This document shows positions 51,499-60,707 of a DNA stretch of 64,000 nt, piece by piece; position 1 is the stretch's first letter; each line of letters opens with the position of its first letter. The notes below the pieces were generated by a model. That model was not told where the DNA came from and did not search any database. It was given only the letters and a program-made list of their open reading frames with translations. The stretch comes from Corynebacterium occultum (GTDB lineage Bacteria; Actinomycetota; Actinomycetes; Mycobacteriales; Mycobacteriaceae), in the NCBI RefSeq assembly GCF_009734425.1, contig NZ_CP046455.1, positions 1,426,001 through 1,490,000 on the forward strand, read 5' to 3'. The translations under genes and the position numbers were made by a program.

Positions 51499-52875
51499 TT
51501 AGAGTGCCTCCGCTTCCTCATGGCTGATGGGGGTGAGGATCGCGCGGTCCACGCGACGCTCCTCCATGACGGTGACCCGGGCCAGCCAACGGCCGCTCAG
51601 GCCGGATTCGAATTCATCGCGCCTGGGGGTGTCCGTGACAGGCAACAGCACCTGGGTGCCGACGCTGGGGATGGCCCCCAGGCTTGCCATGATCAGACCA
51701 CCGAGGGTTTCATAGGGGCCGTCCGGGGCGGCGTAACCGACCTTGTGGGACAGCTCGTCGATGCGCACCAGTCCGGATACCTCCCAGCTGATGCCGAATT
51801 TCTGGAAGTCGCGTTCGGCTTCGGCATCATCATGTTCGTCATAGACGTCACCGAGGATCTCCTCGACGACATCTTCGATGGTGACCAGTCCGGAGGTGCC
51901 GCCGTACTCATCGGCGACGAGCACCATCTGGGCGCCGGAGGTGCGGACCGCGTTGAGTACCGCATCGCCGTCCAGGCTGGCGGGGACCGTCGTCACGCGA
52001 CGTGCGAGGGAACTCACGGTGGTGGTCCGGCGCTGTTCGCGGGGGACGGAGAAGGCGTCCTTGATGTGGACCATGCCGATGGTGTCATCAAGATCTCCCT
52101 TGACCACCGGGAACTTGGAGTGTCCGGTTTCCTGTGCCAGCTCGATCAGATCCTGGACGGTGTCACCTCTGTCGAGGGAGGCGATGGTGGATCGGGGGGT
52201 CATGAACTCCTCCGCGATGGAGTCACCGAAGCGCAGAGAACGGTCCAGCACCTGGGCGGTGGTGGCGTCCAGTCCACCGCTTTCGGCGGAGTTTCGGACC
52301 AGGGCGCCCAGTTCCTGGGCGGAACGGGCCGAAGCGAGTTCATCGGCGGGTTCAATGCCCAGCTTGCGCACCAGGAAGTTGGCGGAGACATTCATCGATT
52401 TGATGAACCACTTGAAGGCGATGTTGAACCAGTGCACGGGGTGCACCACCACGCGGGCGGTTTCCATGGGCTTGGTGATCGCCAGGTTCTTGGGCACCAG
52501 CTCACCGAAGACCATGGACAGGAAGGTCGCCACGATCAGGGCCAGGACCAGGGCGACTGCGCTGGTGCTGGATTCGGAGAGTCCGATCAGCTTCAGGAGC
52601 GGGGTGAAGTACTGGGCCAGGATGGGCTCGGCGAGGAAGCCGGTGGCCAGGGTGGTTACCGTGATGCCCAGTTGGGCACCCGACAACACGAAGGAGAGGT
52701 TCTTATAGTCCCTCTGCACTGCGCGGGCGCTCCTATCGCCCTTTTCCTTGAGGTGGTTCTCCACGGTGGAGCGTTCCATACCGGTCAGGGCGAATTCAAT
52801 CGCCACGAAGAGGCCGGTGCTTGCCGTGAGCGCCACGAAGGCCAGCAGTGAGAGGATGCTTATGAGTATGTCCAT
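51499..52875 (-). CDS. CNNM/CorC-type DUF21-CBS-CorC_HlyC protein, long form
   Basis: 458 aa. DUF21 membrane domain (1 to about 200, starting ISILSLLAFVALTASTGLFV and with LSGAQLGITVTTLATGFLAE), CBS pair (about 215-340, VVKGDLDDTIGMVHIKD, VADEYGGTSGLVTIEDVVEE) and a C-terminal CorC_HlyC domain (about 355-440). This is the usual full architecture of bacterial Mg2+ efflux proteins. It pairs with the shorter downstream paralogue, an arrangement common in corynebacteria and suggestive of a heterodimer. The ATG follows the helicase stop by 15 nt. Confidence 0.88.
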   Translation of the reverse strand: MDILISILSLLAFVALTASTGLFVAIEFALTGMERSTVENHLKEKGDRSARAVQRDYKNLSFVLSGAQLGITVTTLATGFLAEPILAQYFTPLLKLIGLSESSTSAVALVLALIVATFLSMVFGELVPKNLAITKPMETARVVVHPVHWFNIAFKWFIKSMNVSANFLVRKLGIEPADELASARSAQELGALVRNSAESGGLDATTAQVLDRSLRFGDSIAEEFMTPRSTIASLDRGDTVQDLIELAQETGHSKFPVVKGDLDDTIGMVHIKDAFSVPREQRRTTTVSSLARRVTTVPASLDGDAVLNAVRTSGAQMVLVADEYGGTSGLVTIEDVVEEILGDVYDEHDDAEAERDFQKFGISWEVSGLVRIDELSHKVGYAAPDGPYETLGGLIMASLGAIPSVGTQVLLPVTDTPRRDEFESGLSGRWLARVTVMEERRVDRAILTPISHEEAEAL

Positions 52876-52890
52876 TAGCGTCGACCGTGG

Positions 52891-54207
52891 TTAGGCCGTG
52901 GGACCATCTTTCCGTGTGCGTCGGCGTCCGGCGTTCGGACGTCGGGAGTTGCTGCGATTCCCGGCGGGGTTCTGGTTGCCGCGGGAACGGGGCCGGTTGC
53001 CCTGCGGCCGTGCCTGCTGCTTGGGTTCCTCGATCGGCTTGCCCGAGGGACGGCGCGCACCGGTAATCTTAGCCAAAGAATCAGCCTCCGCGGTGACCTT
53101 GATTTCCTTCGCAGACACCCCGGCCTTCTTCATCAGCTGATCAACTTCCTTGATCTGCTCATCCATCACCAGGGTGACCACGGTGCCGGAGGTGCCGGCA
53201 CGGGCGGTGCGGCCCGCACGGTGCAGGTAGGCCTTGTGCTCGGCCGGGGGATCGACGTGCACAACCAGGGAGACATCATCGACGTCGATGCCGCGGGCGG
53301 CGATGTCGGTGGCCACCAGTACCGGCACGGAACCATCGGCGAAACCGGCCAGGGCGTTGGCGCGGGTGTTCTGCCCCTTGTCGCCGTGCAGACCGGCGGC
53401 GTTGACACCCATCCGGCGCAGCTTCTTGACCTGACGGTCTACACCGTGCTTGGTGCGCATGAACATGATGGTCTTGCCCTGGCGGGCGGCGATCTGGGTG
53501 ACCACGTCATTGCGTGCATCACGGCCACCGACCAGCAGGCGGTAGTGGGTCATGGTGTTGACCGAGGCCTCGACCGGGGCGGTGGAGTGGGTGACCGGGT
53601 TATTCATGTAGCGGTCAATGATCTTCTGCACATCGCCGTCGAGGGTGGCGGAAAACAGCAGTCGCTGGCCACCCTTGGGGGTCTTGTCCAGCAGTCGGCG
53701 GACCTGGGGGAGAAAGCCCATGTCAGCCATATGGTCGGCCTCATCGAGGGCGGTGATCTCCACCCGGTCGAAGAAGAGCTTGCCCTGGTCGAGCAGGTCC
53801 TGGGCGCGGCCCGGGGTGGCCACCAGCAGGTCCACCGGGGAAGCCAGGGAGCGGATGTGGCGGGAAATTGCCACACCACCGACGACGTCGAGGGTGCGCA
53901 GTCCCATGGCAGCGGCGGCGGGATCGAGGCGTTCCCGGATCTGGGCGGCCAGCTCGCGGGTGGGCACCAGCACCAGGCCACGGGGATGGCCGGGCTTGGA
54001 GGAACCGGAGTTGGACAGGCTGGCGAGCATCGGCAGGCCGAAGGTGAAGGTCTTGCCGGAGCCGGTGGGGCCACGGCCGAGCACGTCGCGGCCGGCGAGT
54101 GCGTCGGGGATGGCGGCAGCCTGAATCGGAAAAGGCGCGGTAATGCCCTCGCGCTGCAGCTCACGCACGATGGGGAGCGGCAGACCGAGGTCCTTGAATG
54201 TTGTCAT
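52891..54207 (-). CDS. DEAD-box RNA helicase (RhlE-type)
   Basis: 438 aa. Q motif FKDLGLPLPIVRELQREGI, motif I GPTGSGKT, PTRELAAQ, motif II DEAD in ALDEADHM, motif III SAT, and the C-terminal motifs VLVATDIAARGID and HRAGRTARAG are complete. The tail (about 395-438) is basic and Arg/Asn/Pro-rich (RPQGNRPRSRGNQNPAGNRS), likely RNA-binding. It should unwind structured RNA, in ribosome assembly or mRNA decay. TACACT lies 7 nt before ATG 54207, so this start is preferred over one 12 codons further up. Confidence 0.92.
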   Translation of the reverse strand: MTTFKDLGLPLPIVRELQREGITAPFPIQAAAIPDALAGRDVLGRGPTGSGKTFTFGLPMLASLSNSGSSKPGHPRGLVLVPTRELAAQIRERLDPAAAAMGLRTLDVVGGVAISRHIRSLASPVDLLVATPGRAQDLLDQGKLFFDRVEITALDEADHMADMGFLPQVRRLLDKTPKGGQRLLFSATLDGDVQKIIDRYMNNPVTHSTAPVEASVNTMTHYRLLVGGRDARNDVVTQIAARQGKTIMFMRTKHGVDRQVKKLRRMGVNAAGLHGDKGQNTRANALAGFADGSVPVLVATDIAARGIDVDDVSLVVHVDPPAEHKAYLHRAGRTARAGTSGTVVTLVMDEQIKEVDQLMKKAGVSAKEIKVTAEADSLAKITGARRPSGKPIEEPKQQARPQGNRPRSRGNQNPAGNRSNSRRPNAGRRRTRKDGPTA

Positions 54208-54270
54208 TGGGGAAAGTGTAGTCGCTTCAGGTCGATATACCACGCTCGGGAGGGTGCAGGACGGTTGCGA

Positions 54271-54596
54271 CTAGCTTGCTGATCCAGTACGGGAGTCTTC
54301 CCGGCGGGCTGCGACGAAGAGACGATCAACCCAGACACCACTGAGCAGAGCGGGGATGATCAGCAACCAGAGGCATGCAACCAGAAGGAGATCATGTCAT
54401 CCGCCAGGGTGAGCAGAAGCCAGGCCGGGACCGTCACCAGGAGATGGAACCGGGGCAGGGGATGCCTGGGGTGAGCCCCCGACACCGGCGCGATCTCAGT
54501 GAAAGCGAACCCTGAATAAGTAAAGACACCCAGAAGATTCCAGGTCGGGTAGCTGATCCGGCGGGAGGCAACGGGGTTGCTGCGGTCCGCTGGCAT
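54271..54596 (-). pseudogene. Frameshifted small membrane protein
   Basis: ATG 54596 opens a frame with two hydrophobic stretches (WNLLGVFTYSGFAFTEIAP and FHLLVTVPAWLLLTLADDM), which runs off near 54390 into HASGC and a stop. Shifting frame near 54395 gives a fluent membrane segment LLLVACLWLLIIPALLSGVW and a polar tail ending RREDSRTGSAS at a stop at 54271. Together they make a three-helix protein of about 108 residues. Family unknown. Confidence 0.5.
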
Positions 54597-54638
54597 GCCT
54601 TCACCTTAAAGGGCTCCACTCATTAACAGGGGGGGTGT

Positions 54639-56063
54639 TCAGGCAGGCGTGGGTGCGATGTTGTGGTTGAGGCGGAAGAGATTTTCCGGGTCATAGCGGT
54701 CCTTGAGCGCCACCAGACGCTGATACTTCTCCGGCCCATAGGCCCGGCGGGTGGCAGCCACGAGGTCATGCTCTGTTTCCGCCCCGAGGAAGTTGATGTA
54801 TTCCCCGTGCTCAGCAAAGGGCTGCATCGCGGCGTAGACCTTGCGGGCATAGGCGCTCAGGCGCTCATCCTCGGCGGGATCATGCCAGAAGCCGTAGACA
54901 TTCAACCAGAAGCGGGCGGAGCGGTTGGGGAAGGCGGTGGCATCCTCATCCACCCTGCCGAAGTAGCCGCCCATCAGGTGGATGTCGATCCCGGTTCCCT
55001 GCCAGGTGAGCTCGGAGGCGAAGTCGAGGAGCACGTCCACGACTTCCGCATCCAGGCGGGAGAAGGAGACGTTCTTCCAATAGCCCCGGGAGCCGGTGGG
55101 GAAGAGGTCATCCATCGCGCTCTGCCACTCGGTCCAGGGAAGAGCCCTGAGATCCTCCACATCGGGTGGGGCCGCCTCCCGCAGGCGGGCCAGCTGCTCT
55201 CTCCCGATACGCTCATCCTCGCCGAAGCAGTTGCATCCGATGATCAACCAGGGGGCATCGCCCATCTCCATCTCCGGGGGCATCACCAGGATCGAGATGA
55301 TCGGGTTGATCTCATCCGGCAGCTCCCGGCCCCACTGCTCAAAAGCATCCAGCGCCGAACGCCAGTTCTCCGGCCGATACAGGAAATTCGCCCCCAACAG
55401 GCCCGCCGGAATGGGCAGGCTACGGAAGGTGAAGGAGGTGATCACCCCGAAGTTTCCGCCACAGCCCCGGATCCCCCAGAACAGCTCAGCGTTCTCCTCC
55501 GCACTGGCGTGGAGATGTTCCCCGGAGGCGGTGACCAGGTCAGCGGCAAGTAACTGGTCCAGGCTCAACCCGGCAGTGCGGGTCAACTATCCCACCCCAC
55601 CACCGAGCGTCAACCCGGCCACCCCGGTCTGGCTGATCACCCCGAGCGGGACAACCAGACCGTGTTCCGTGCTCACCCGATCCACATCCGCCAGGGTCGC
55701 ACCAGGCCCGACGGTGAGTAACCCATTCGCGGTGTCGACACTCACCTGGTTGAGGGCACCGAGGTCAAGCACGATACCCGCCGCGACGGTGCTGTGACCG
55801 GCGATATTGTGCCCGCCGCCGCGCACCGCCAGGGGCAGTCCGGTGGCCCGGGCGGTCTGCAGCACGGCATCTATGTCAGAGAGCGCGGTGGCCCGGACAA
55901 TCGCCCGCGGTCGGCGATCAATCATTCCGTTCCACACCGCCCGGGCCTCCTCATAATCCGGATCGCCGGGCTCGATCAACGTTCCCTCGAGATGGGTGCG
56001 CAGCTGCTGTACGGCCTCGGTTACCGCGGCTTTCCCCACGGTCTGATCATCTTCGTCTTTCAT
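54639..56063 (-). pseudogene. FAD-linked oxidase (BBE family) with in-frame amber stop
   Basis: The N-terminal half (56063-55587) carries the PCMH-type FAD domain: RGGGHNIAGHST with the flavin-linking His, LTVGPGATLADVD and GVAGLTLGGGVG. A TAG then stands where the family has Trp (GGGVGWLTRTAGLS), and the same frame continues unbroken to 54639 with LTRTAGLSLDQLLAADLVTA, the substrate domain and a C-terminal BBE segment. The only lesion is TGG to TAG. The second flavin-linking Cys of berberine-bridge enzymes is Leu here (GLSLD), so flavin would be attached through His only. Read-through, a restart at TTG 55586, or true loss are all possible. Confidence 0.85.
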
Positions 56064-56218
56064 GGTCCCAGTTCCCTTGCGATAGGTGATGCTGGCCAGG
56101 AGAAGCCGGTTCTCTTGGATATCTGCGAACTTACGCCCCGCCCGGTAGGGGTGAAAGCCCCCCGAAACAGTGTCGGATGCCGCGCGGCGCCGGATACCCT
56201 CCCATTAAGTTGGAACAC

Positions 56219-57352
56219 ATGACCCAGGCCCCCTTGAACGCGCAGATCGAGCTTCCCGAGCAGCGTTTCGCCCCACAGCTCGCCTTCCTCGAAGCCTACG
56301 ACCGGGGGCCACGCCCACCCGGCTGGCGGCTGACCCCGGCCGCCGTGGTCAGCTTCATCTGTGGTGCCCAGGGCCTGAGGTGTGAGAATGCTCCTGCCGG
56401 GCTCCCGGCGCGGATGGACATCCCGGTGAAGTTCATCGGGGATCGTGGCCTGGTGGAACGCTGTGTGATCACCTTGGCGGGGGCGCGTGCCCTGATGCTT
56501 GTCGGCGAGCCTGGTACGGCGAAGTCCATGCTCTCTGAGTTGTTGGCGGCCGCCATCTGTGGTTCCTCGGAGCTGACGGTGCAGGGCAGTGCCGGTACCA
56601 CCGAGGATCAGCTGCGCTACGGCTGGAACTATGCACTCCTGCTGGCTGAGGGCCCTTCCGAGAAGGCGCTCGTGCCCTCCCCGGTGTTGCAGGCCATGCA
56701 TAGCGGCAGAATCGCCCGGATCGAGGAGGTCACCCGCTGCCTGCCGGAGGTGCAGGATGCCCTGGTGCCGGTGCTCTCGGAACGGCGCCTGGCCATTCCC
56801 GAGCTGGGGGAGCATTCCGTGGCCGCCCGCCCGGGTTTCAGCATCATCGCCACCGCCAACCTGCGTGATAAGGGGGTCACCGAGATGTCCGCGGCACTCA
56901 AACGCCGCTTCAACTTCGAGCAGGTTGACCCCATCGCCGACTACGCGGCCGAGGTGGACCTCGTCGAGTCGAAGACGCGGCAGGCGCTCGACAGGGCACA
57001 GCTGCCATCGGCGGTCGACACCGCCGTGGTCGATGCGTTGGTCACGATCTTCCGGGATCTGCGCGTCGGGATGACTACGGAGGGTTGGGCGGTGGAGAAA
57101 CCCGGTTCGGTGCTCTCCACCGCCGAGGCCGTGGCCATCTCCTCATCCATTGCCCTGTCCGGCGCCTACTTCCCGGGGCAGGGCGGGGTCGGGCAGATCG
57201 CCGGGCACCTGCTCGGGGCGGTGCGCAAGGACGATGAGGCCGACGCCACCCGCCTGCGCGCCTACTGGGATGCGGTGATCCGACGCCGCGCCGAGGTCGG
57301 GGGACAGGGGCCCTGGCGGCAGTTGTGGGAGGCCCGGGACCATGTCTTCTGA
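56219..57352 (+). CDS. MoxR-family AAA+ ATPase of a MoxR/VWA/SWIM operon (YehL-like)
   Basis: 377 aa. Walker A GEPGTAKS at about residues 96-103, Walker B RIARIEEVTRCLPEVQDALV, sensor/arginine region TANLRDKGVTEMSAALKRRF. This is the MoxR branch of AAA+ proteins, chaperone-like ATPases that act on VWA partners. The next gene starts 11 nt before its stop and contains the VWA domain. The closest operon I recognise is E. coli yehL-yehM-yehP-yehQ. The C-terminal 90 residues are helical and follow the AAA lid. ATG 56219 is preferred; the frame extends 14 codons upstream without support. Confidence 0.88.
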   Translation: MTQAPLNAQIELPEQRFAPQLAFLEAYDRGPRPPGWRLTPAAVVSFICGAQGLRCENAPAGLPARMDIPVKFIGDRGLVERCVITLAGARALMLVGEPGTAKSMLSELLAAAICGSSELTVQGSAGTTEDQLRYGWNYALLLAEGPSEKALVPSPVLQAMHSGRIARIEEVTRCLPEVQDALVPVLSERRLAIPELGEHSVAARPGFSIIATANLRDKGVTEMSAALKRRFNFEQVDPIADYAAEVDLVESKTRQALDRAQLPSAVDTAVVDALVTIFRDLRVGMTTEGWAVEKPGSVLSTAEAVAISSSIALSGAYFPGQGGVGQIAGHLLGAVRKDDEADATRLRAYWDAVIRRRAEVGGQGPWRQLWEARDHVF

Positions 57353-60300
57353 GGTTCCCGGCCCGGCACCGCTAATCGACGCCCTCGAGGAACTGGACAT
57401 GGTCGGAGAGCAGATCCTCTTCGGCATCCGGCACCACTCGCCGGCCTGTGCCCGCGCCGTGGTGGCCGCCGCCGAGGAACTGTGCCCCCGACAGGTCGCC
57501 GTGGAACTGCCCGCCGACCTCGCCCACCTGGTGCCGTGGCTGTGGCACGCCGACACCCGGGCGCCGGTGGCGGTCGCCGCCGCCACCACCGCCGGGGAGG
57601 GGGCCACGGCCGCCGGACTGTATCCCTTCGCCGATTTCTCCCCGGAGTTGGCGATCATCCGGTGGGCGGGCCGTAACGGGATCCCGGTGCACTGCATCGA
57701 CCTTCCCGTCGGGTCCCGCCACCGGATCCCTGCCGCCGAGGACGTTCCCGGAACCGGACACTCCAGGGTCGCGGCCTTCCCTGAATTTCTCAGCCAGGAA
57801 TCCTGGGACCGTCAGATCGAGGCCCGCAGCATCGGCGCCACCTGGCGCCAGGTCCGCCGCGCCGGCCTGTCGGTGGGGCTTGCCGCCCGGCGCGCCGGGT
57901 ACGGGATTGATGTTTTGACGCGTGCTCGCGAGGAATATATGTCGGGGGCACTCGCCGGGATCAAGGGGCGCACCCTGGTTGTTGTCGGTGCGTTTCACTG
58001 TGGGGGTCTTCAGGTGGTCTCCGAGGTCGATAGCCCGGTGCCGGTGGAAGCGGTGGTGACCTCTCTGGTTCGTTATAGTTTCGATCAGCTGGATTCGCGT
58101 TCCGGTTATGCCTCGGGCATCCGGGATCCCCGGTGGCAGCAGGGGGTGCTTCTGGCGCGGACACCTGAGGATGTCGAAAGGCTGGTCACTGAGGTGCTCA
58201 CTGATCTGGCCCGGACCTGTCGTTCCGGTGGGGAGCCGATCGGGACGGGTGAGGTCGTCGAGGCGCGTCGTTTCGCGGTGGATCTGGCGCGTCTCCGGGG
58301 GCTTCCGGCACCGGGTCGGCGGGAGGTTGTTGAGGCGGTCACCTCGGTTTTTGCCCAGGGTTCCGTTCTCGGGCGGGGGCGGATGGTTGCTCTGGCGATG
58401 CAGCAGGTGCTGGTCGGGGATGTCATTGGTGAACTTCCCGATGATGCCCCGGTGCCCGTCCTGGAGGCCCATGTCCGGAAGGAGATGGCCCGGCTTGCGT
58501 TGCCGGCCGCCGAGGGTGATGAATCGGTGAGTGTGCGCGTCGAGCCGTTCAAGCGTGGCCGCAATCTTGAGCGTCATCTTCTGCTGGCCCGGCTCGCGGC
58601 TGTTGGTGTTGCCTATGAGATCGGGCGGACCGGGGGCAGCACCCGAGGTCTGGAGAACCGCAGTTACACGGTCACTATCCGTTTCGAGTCGCGTACCGCC
58701 GCAGGCCTGGGCCTGCTCGCACCCCGGGGCGTGACCCTGGCGCAGGCTGTGGCCACGGAGCTTTCTGCCCGGTTGGCCCGGCAGGCCGAGGATCCTGACC
58801 CGCAGGTTGTCCTGGAGCTGATCTCCTCGGCGGCGGCAACATTTTCGGCTGGGGTGCTCAGTGATGCCCTGGGCCTGTTCGAGTCCGGGGTGCTCACCCG
58901 GTTGAGCTTCGAGGCGGCGGTATCGGCCACCGAGGCACTCACCGGCATTGCCGGGGGACGCGAGCCTGCCGCGCAGTTGTTCGACGCCGCCGTGCTGGCG
59001 GACTGTGATCGGCTGGCCGGTGAGCTCGGTGCTGTCATCATCCGGGAGATCGAGGGGGTGGCCGGTTCCGAGGATCCCGCACATGCCCGGTTGCTGGGCC
59101 AGGTCACCGGCCTGCAGGAACGACACCCCGTCGGGTTGGTTCAGGCCCTGCGCCGGGTACGTACCTCTGGTTCACCGTTGATGCAGGGGGCGGCTTATGC
59201 GGTCTCCGCCGCGGGCGGGACCGTTGACATTGAAGCGGCGGGTGTCTTCCTGGGCAGCTGGATCGACCAGCATTCCGAGTCTGATTCCCGCCGTCGGTTG
59301 CAGCGCCGACTGGTGGGATATCTGTGTGCCTCCCGGGGTGCCTGGTGCGATGATCCTGCCCTCGACGGGGTGATCGAACGGGTGGAGGCACTCAGTGATG
59401 CCTCCTTCGTGGACGCTCTGCCACCCCTGCGTGGTGCTTTCGACCAGGTGCCCGCCGCGGAACGCGAACGCTTCCTTGACCGGCTGGCCGGGCGACTGGG
59501 GCACATCGACGCCCTGTTGACCGTCCCTCCCGAGACCCTGGCCGCCAATGCCCGCAGCGACCAGGCCGCCCACGAAAGGCTGGTGGCGCTGGGGTTGGCC
59601 GATATCTCCTTCACCCCGGCCACCCGCTGGCGCCTGATCCTGGGTGCGGAACCGGAGCGGCTCGGCACCGTCGGCCGTCGGATGGCCAGAACCCTCGACG
59701 AGCTTTATGGCGAGGCGCGCAACGACCCCACCGGAGAGGCCGACGGCCGGGTGCGGGGCGCCGATGGCAGCCACGACAAGCTGGGGGTGCGTGAATGGTC
59801 GCAGGAGATCACCGCATTATTCGGTGAGGATCACCTCCAGGAGATCTTCGGTGAGGCCGCCGAACGTGGCCGCACGGACGTGGTCACCACTCTCACCCCG
59901 GAATCCATACATCCCAATATCGAGACCCTGACCACCGTCCTCTCCCTGGTCGGCGGGCTGCCGGAAGCACGCCTACGGCAGCTGCGCCCCCTGGTAGCAC
60001 GCATCGTGCGGGAACTGTCCGACCAGCTCGCAAGCCAGCTGCGTCCCGTGCTCACCGGCGCCACCGCCCGCAGGCCGACCCTGCGGCGCACCGGGCGGAT
60101 GAACCTACCGGGGACGATCCGCCGCAACCTCCGGCACGTCGTGGAGCACGACGGGCGACCTCAGATCGTACCCGTCCACCCCGTCTACGATGCGGCCCAA
60201 CGACGGGAGTCACCCTGGCACATCATCGTGCTCGTCGACGTCTCCGGATCCATGGAGGCCTCCACCGTCTACGCCGCCCTGACCGCCGCGATCCTGGCCG

Positions 60301-60707
60301 GGGTGTCCACCTTCCGGGTCAGCTTCATCACCTTCAACTCCGGCATCGTCGACCTGTCCGAGCACGCCACCGACCCGCTGAAACTGCTCCTGGAGATCCG
60401 CATCGGCGGGGGCACCAATATCGCAGGTGCCGTGACCTACGCCGCCACCCTGGTAACCGTCCCGGCCCGCACCGCACTGATAGTGATCAGCGACTTCGAG
60501 GAAGGGGGATCCGTCGGGGAACTACTCGCCGGGATCCGGAGGTTGGCGGATTCCGGGGTACACCTGATCGGCTGTGCTGCCCTGAATGACACCGGGCAGG
60601 CAGCCTTCAACGTGGGGATCTCGCGTGCCGTCGCCGATGCCGGCATGCGGGTGGCCAGCCTGAGCCCGATGCAGCTGGCCCGCTGGGTGGGGGAGGTGCT
60701 CACATGA
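57342..60707 (+). CDS. DUF5682-VWA fusion protein (YehM + YehP equivalent)
   Basis: 1121 aa. Residues 1 to about 790 match the DUF5682/YehM type (starting EQILFGIRHHSPACARAVVA, LPADLAHLVPWLWHAD). The C-terminal about 160 residues (from 960) are a VWA domain with an intact MIDAS: DVSGSM, the Thr of GGGTN and Asp in ISDFEEGG. In E. coli the two parts are separate proteins (YehM about 760 aa, YehP about 380 aa); together they equal this length, so this is a fusion. It overlaps the MoxR gene by 11 nt and the SWIM gene by 4 nt. MoxR/VWA pairs resemble metal-chelatase or remodelling machines; the target is unknown. Confidence 0.82.
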   Translation: MSSEVPGPAPLIDALEELDMVGEQILFGIRHHSPACARAVVAAAEELCPRQVAVELPADLAHLVPWLWHADTRAPVAVAAATTAGEGATAAGLYPFADFSPELAIIRWAGRNGIPVHCIDLPVGSRHRIPAAEDVPGTGHSRVAAFPEFLSQESWDRQIEARSIGATWRQVRRAGLSVGLAARRAGYGIDVLTRAREEYMSGALAGIKGRTLVVVGAFHCGGLQVVSEVDSPVPVEAVVTSLVRYSFDQLDSRSGYASGIRDPRWQQGVLLARTPEDVERLVTEVLTDLARTCRSGGEPIGTGEVVEARRFAVDLARLRGLPAPGRREVVEAVTSVFAQGSVLGRGRMVALAMQQVLVGDVIGELPDDAPVPVLEAHVRKEMARLALPAAEGDESVSVRVEPFKRGRNLERHLLLARLAAVGVAYEIGRTGGSTRGLENRSYTVTIRFESRTAAGLGLLAPRGVTLAQAVATELSARLARQAEDPDPQVVLELISSAAATFSAGVLSDALGLFESGVLTRLSFEAAVSATEALTGIAGGREPAAQLFDAAVLADCDRLAGELGAVIIREIEGVAGSEDPAHARLLGQVTGLQERHPVGLVQALRRVRTSGSPLMQGAAYAVSAAGGTVDIEAAGVFLGSWIDQHSESDSRRRLQRRLVGYLCASRGAWCDDPALDGVIERVEALSDASFVDALPPLRGAFDQVPAAERERFLDRLAGRLGHIDALLTVPPETLAANARSDQAAHERLVALGLADISFTPATRWRLILGAEPERLGTVGRRMARTLDELYGEARNDPTGEADGRVRGADGSHDKLGVREWSQEITALFGEDHLQEIFGEAAERGRTDVVTTLTPESIHPNIETLTTVLSLVGGLPEARLRQLRPLVARIVRELSDQLASQLRPVLTGATARRPTLRRTGRMNLPGTIRRNLRHVVEHDGRPQIVPVHPVYDAAQRRESPWHIIVLVDVSGSMEASTVYAALTAAILAGVSTFRVSFITFNSGIVDLSEHATDPLKLLLEIRIGGGTNIAGAVTYAATLVTVPARTALIVISDFEEGGSVGELLAGIRRLADSGVHLIGCAALNDTGQAAFNVGISRAVADAGMRVASLSPMQLARWVGEVLT

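Noticed and set aside
51151..52851. A 566-codon forward frame across the CNNM genes
   Set aside because: Composition is Gly/His/Gln-biased as expected for an antisense frame; the CNNM proteins on the other strand have clear domains.
57372..59126. A 584-codon reverse frame across the DUF5682-VWA gene
   Set aside because: Antisense shadow of a high-GC gene; no motif and no start signal.
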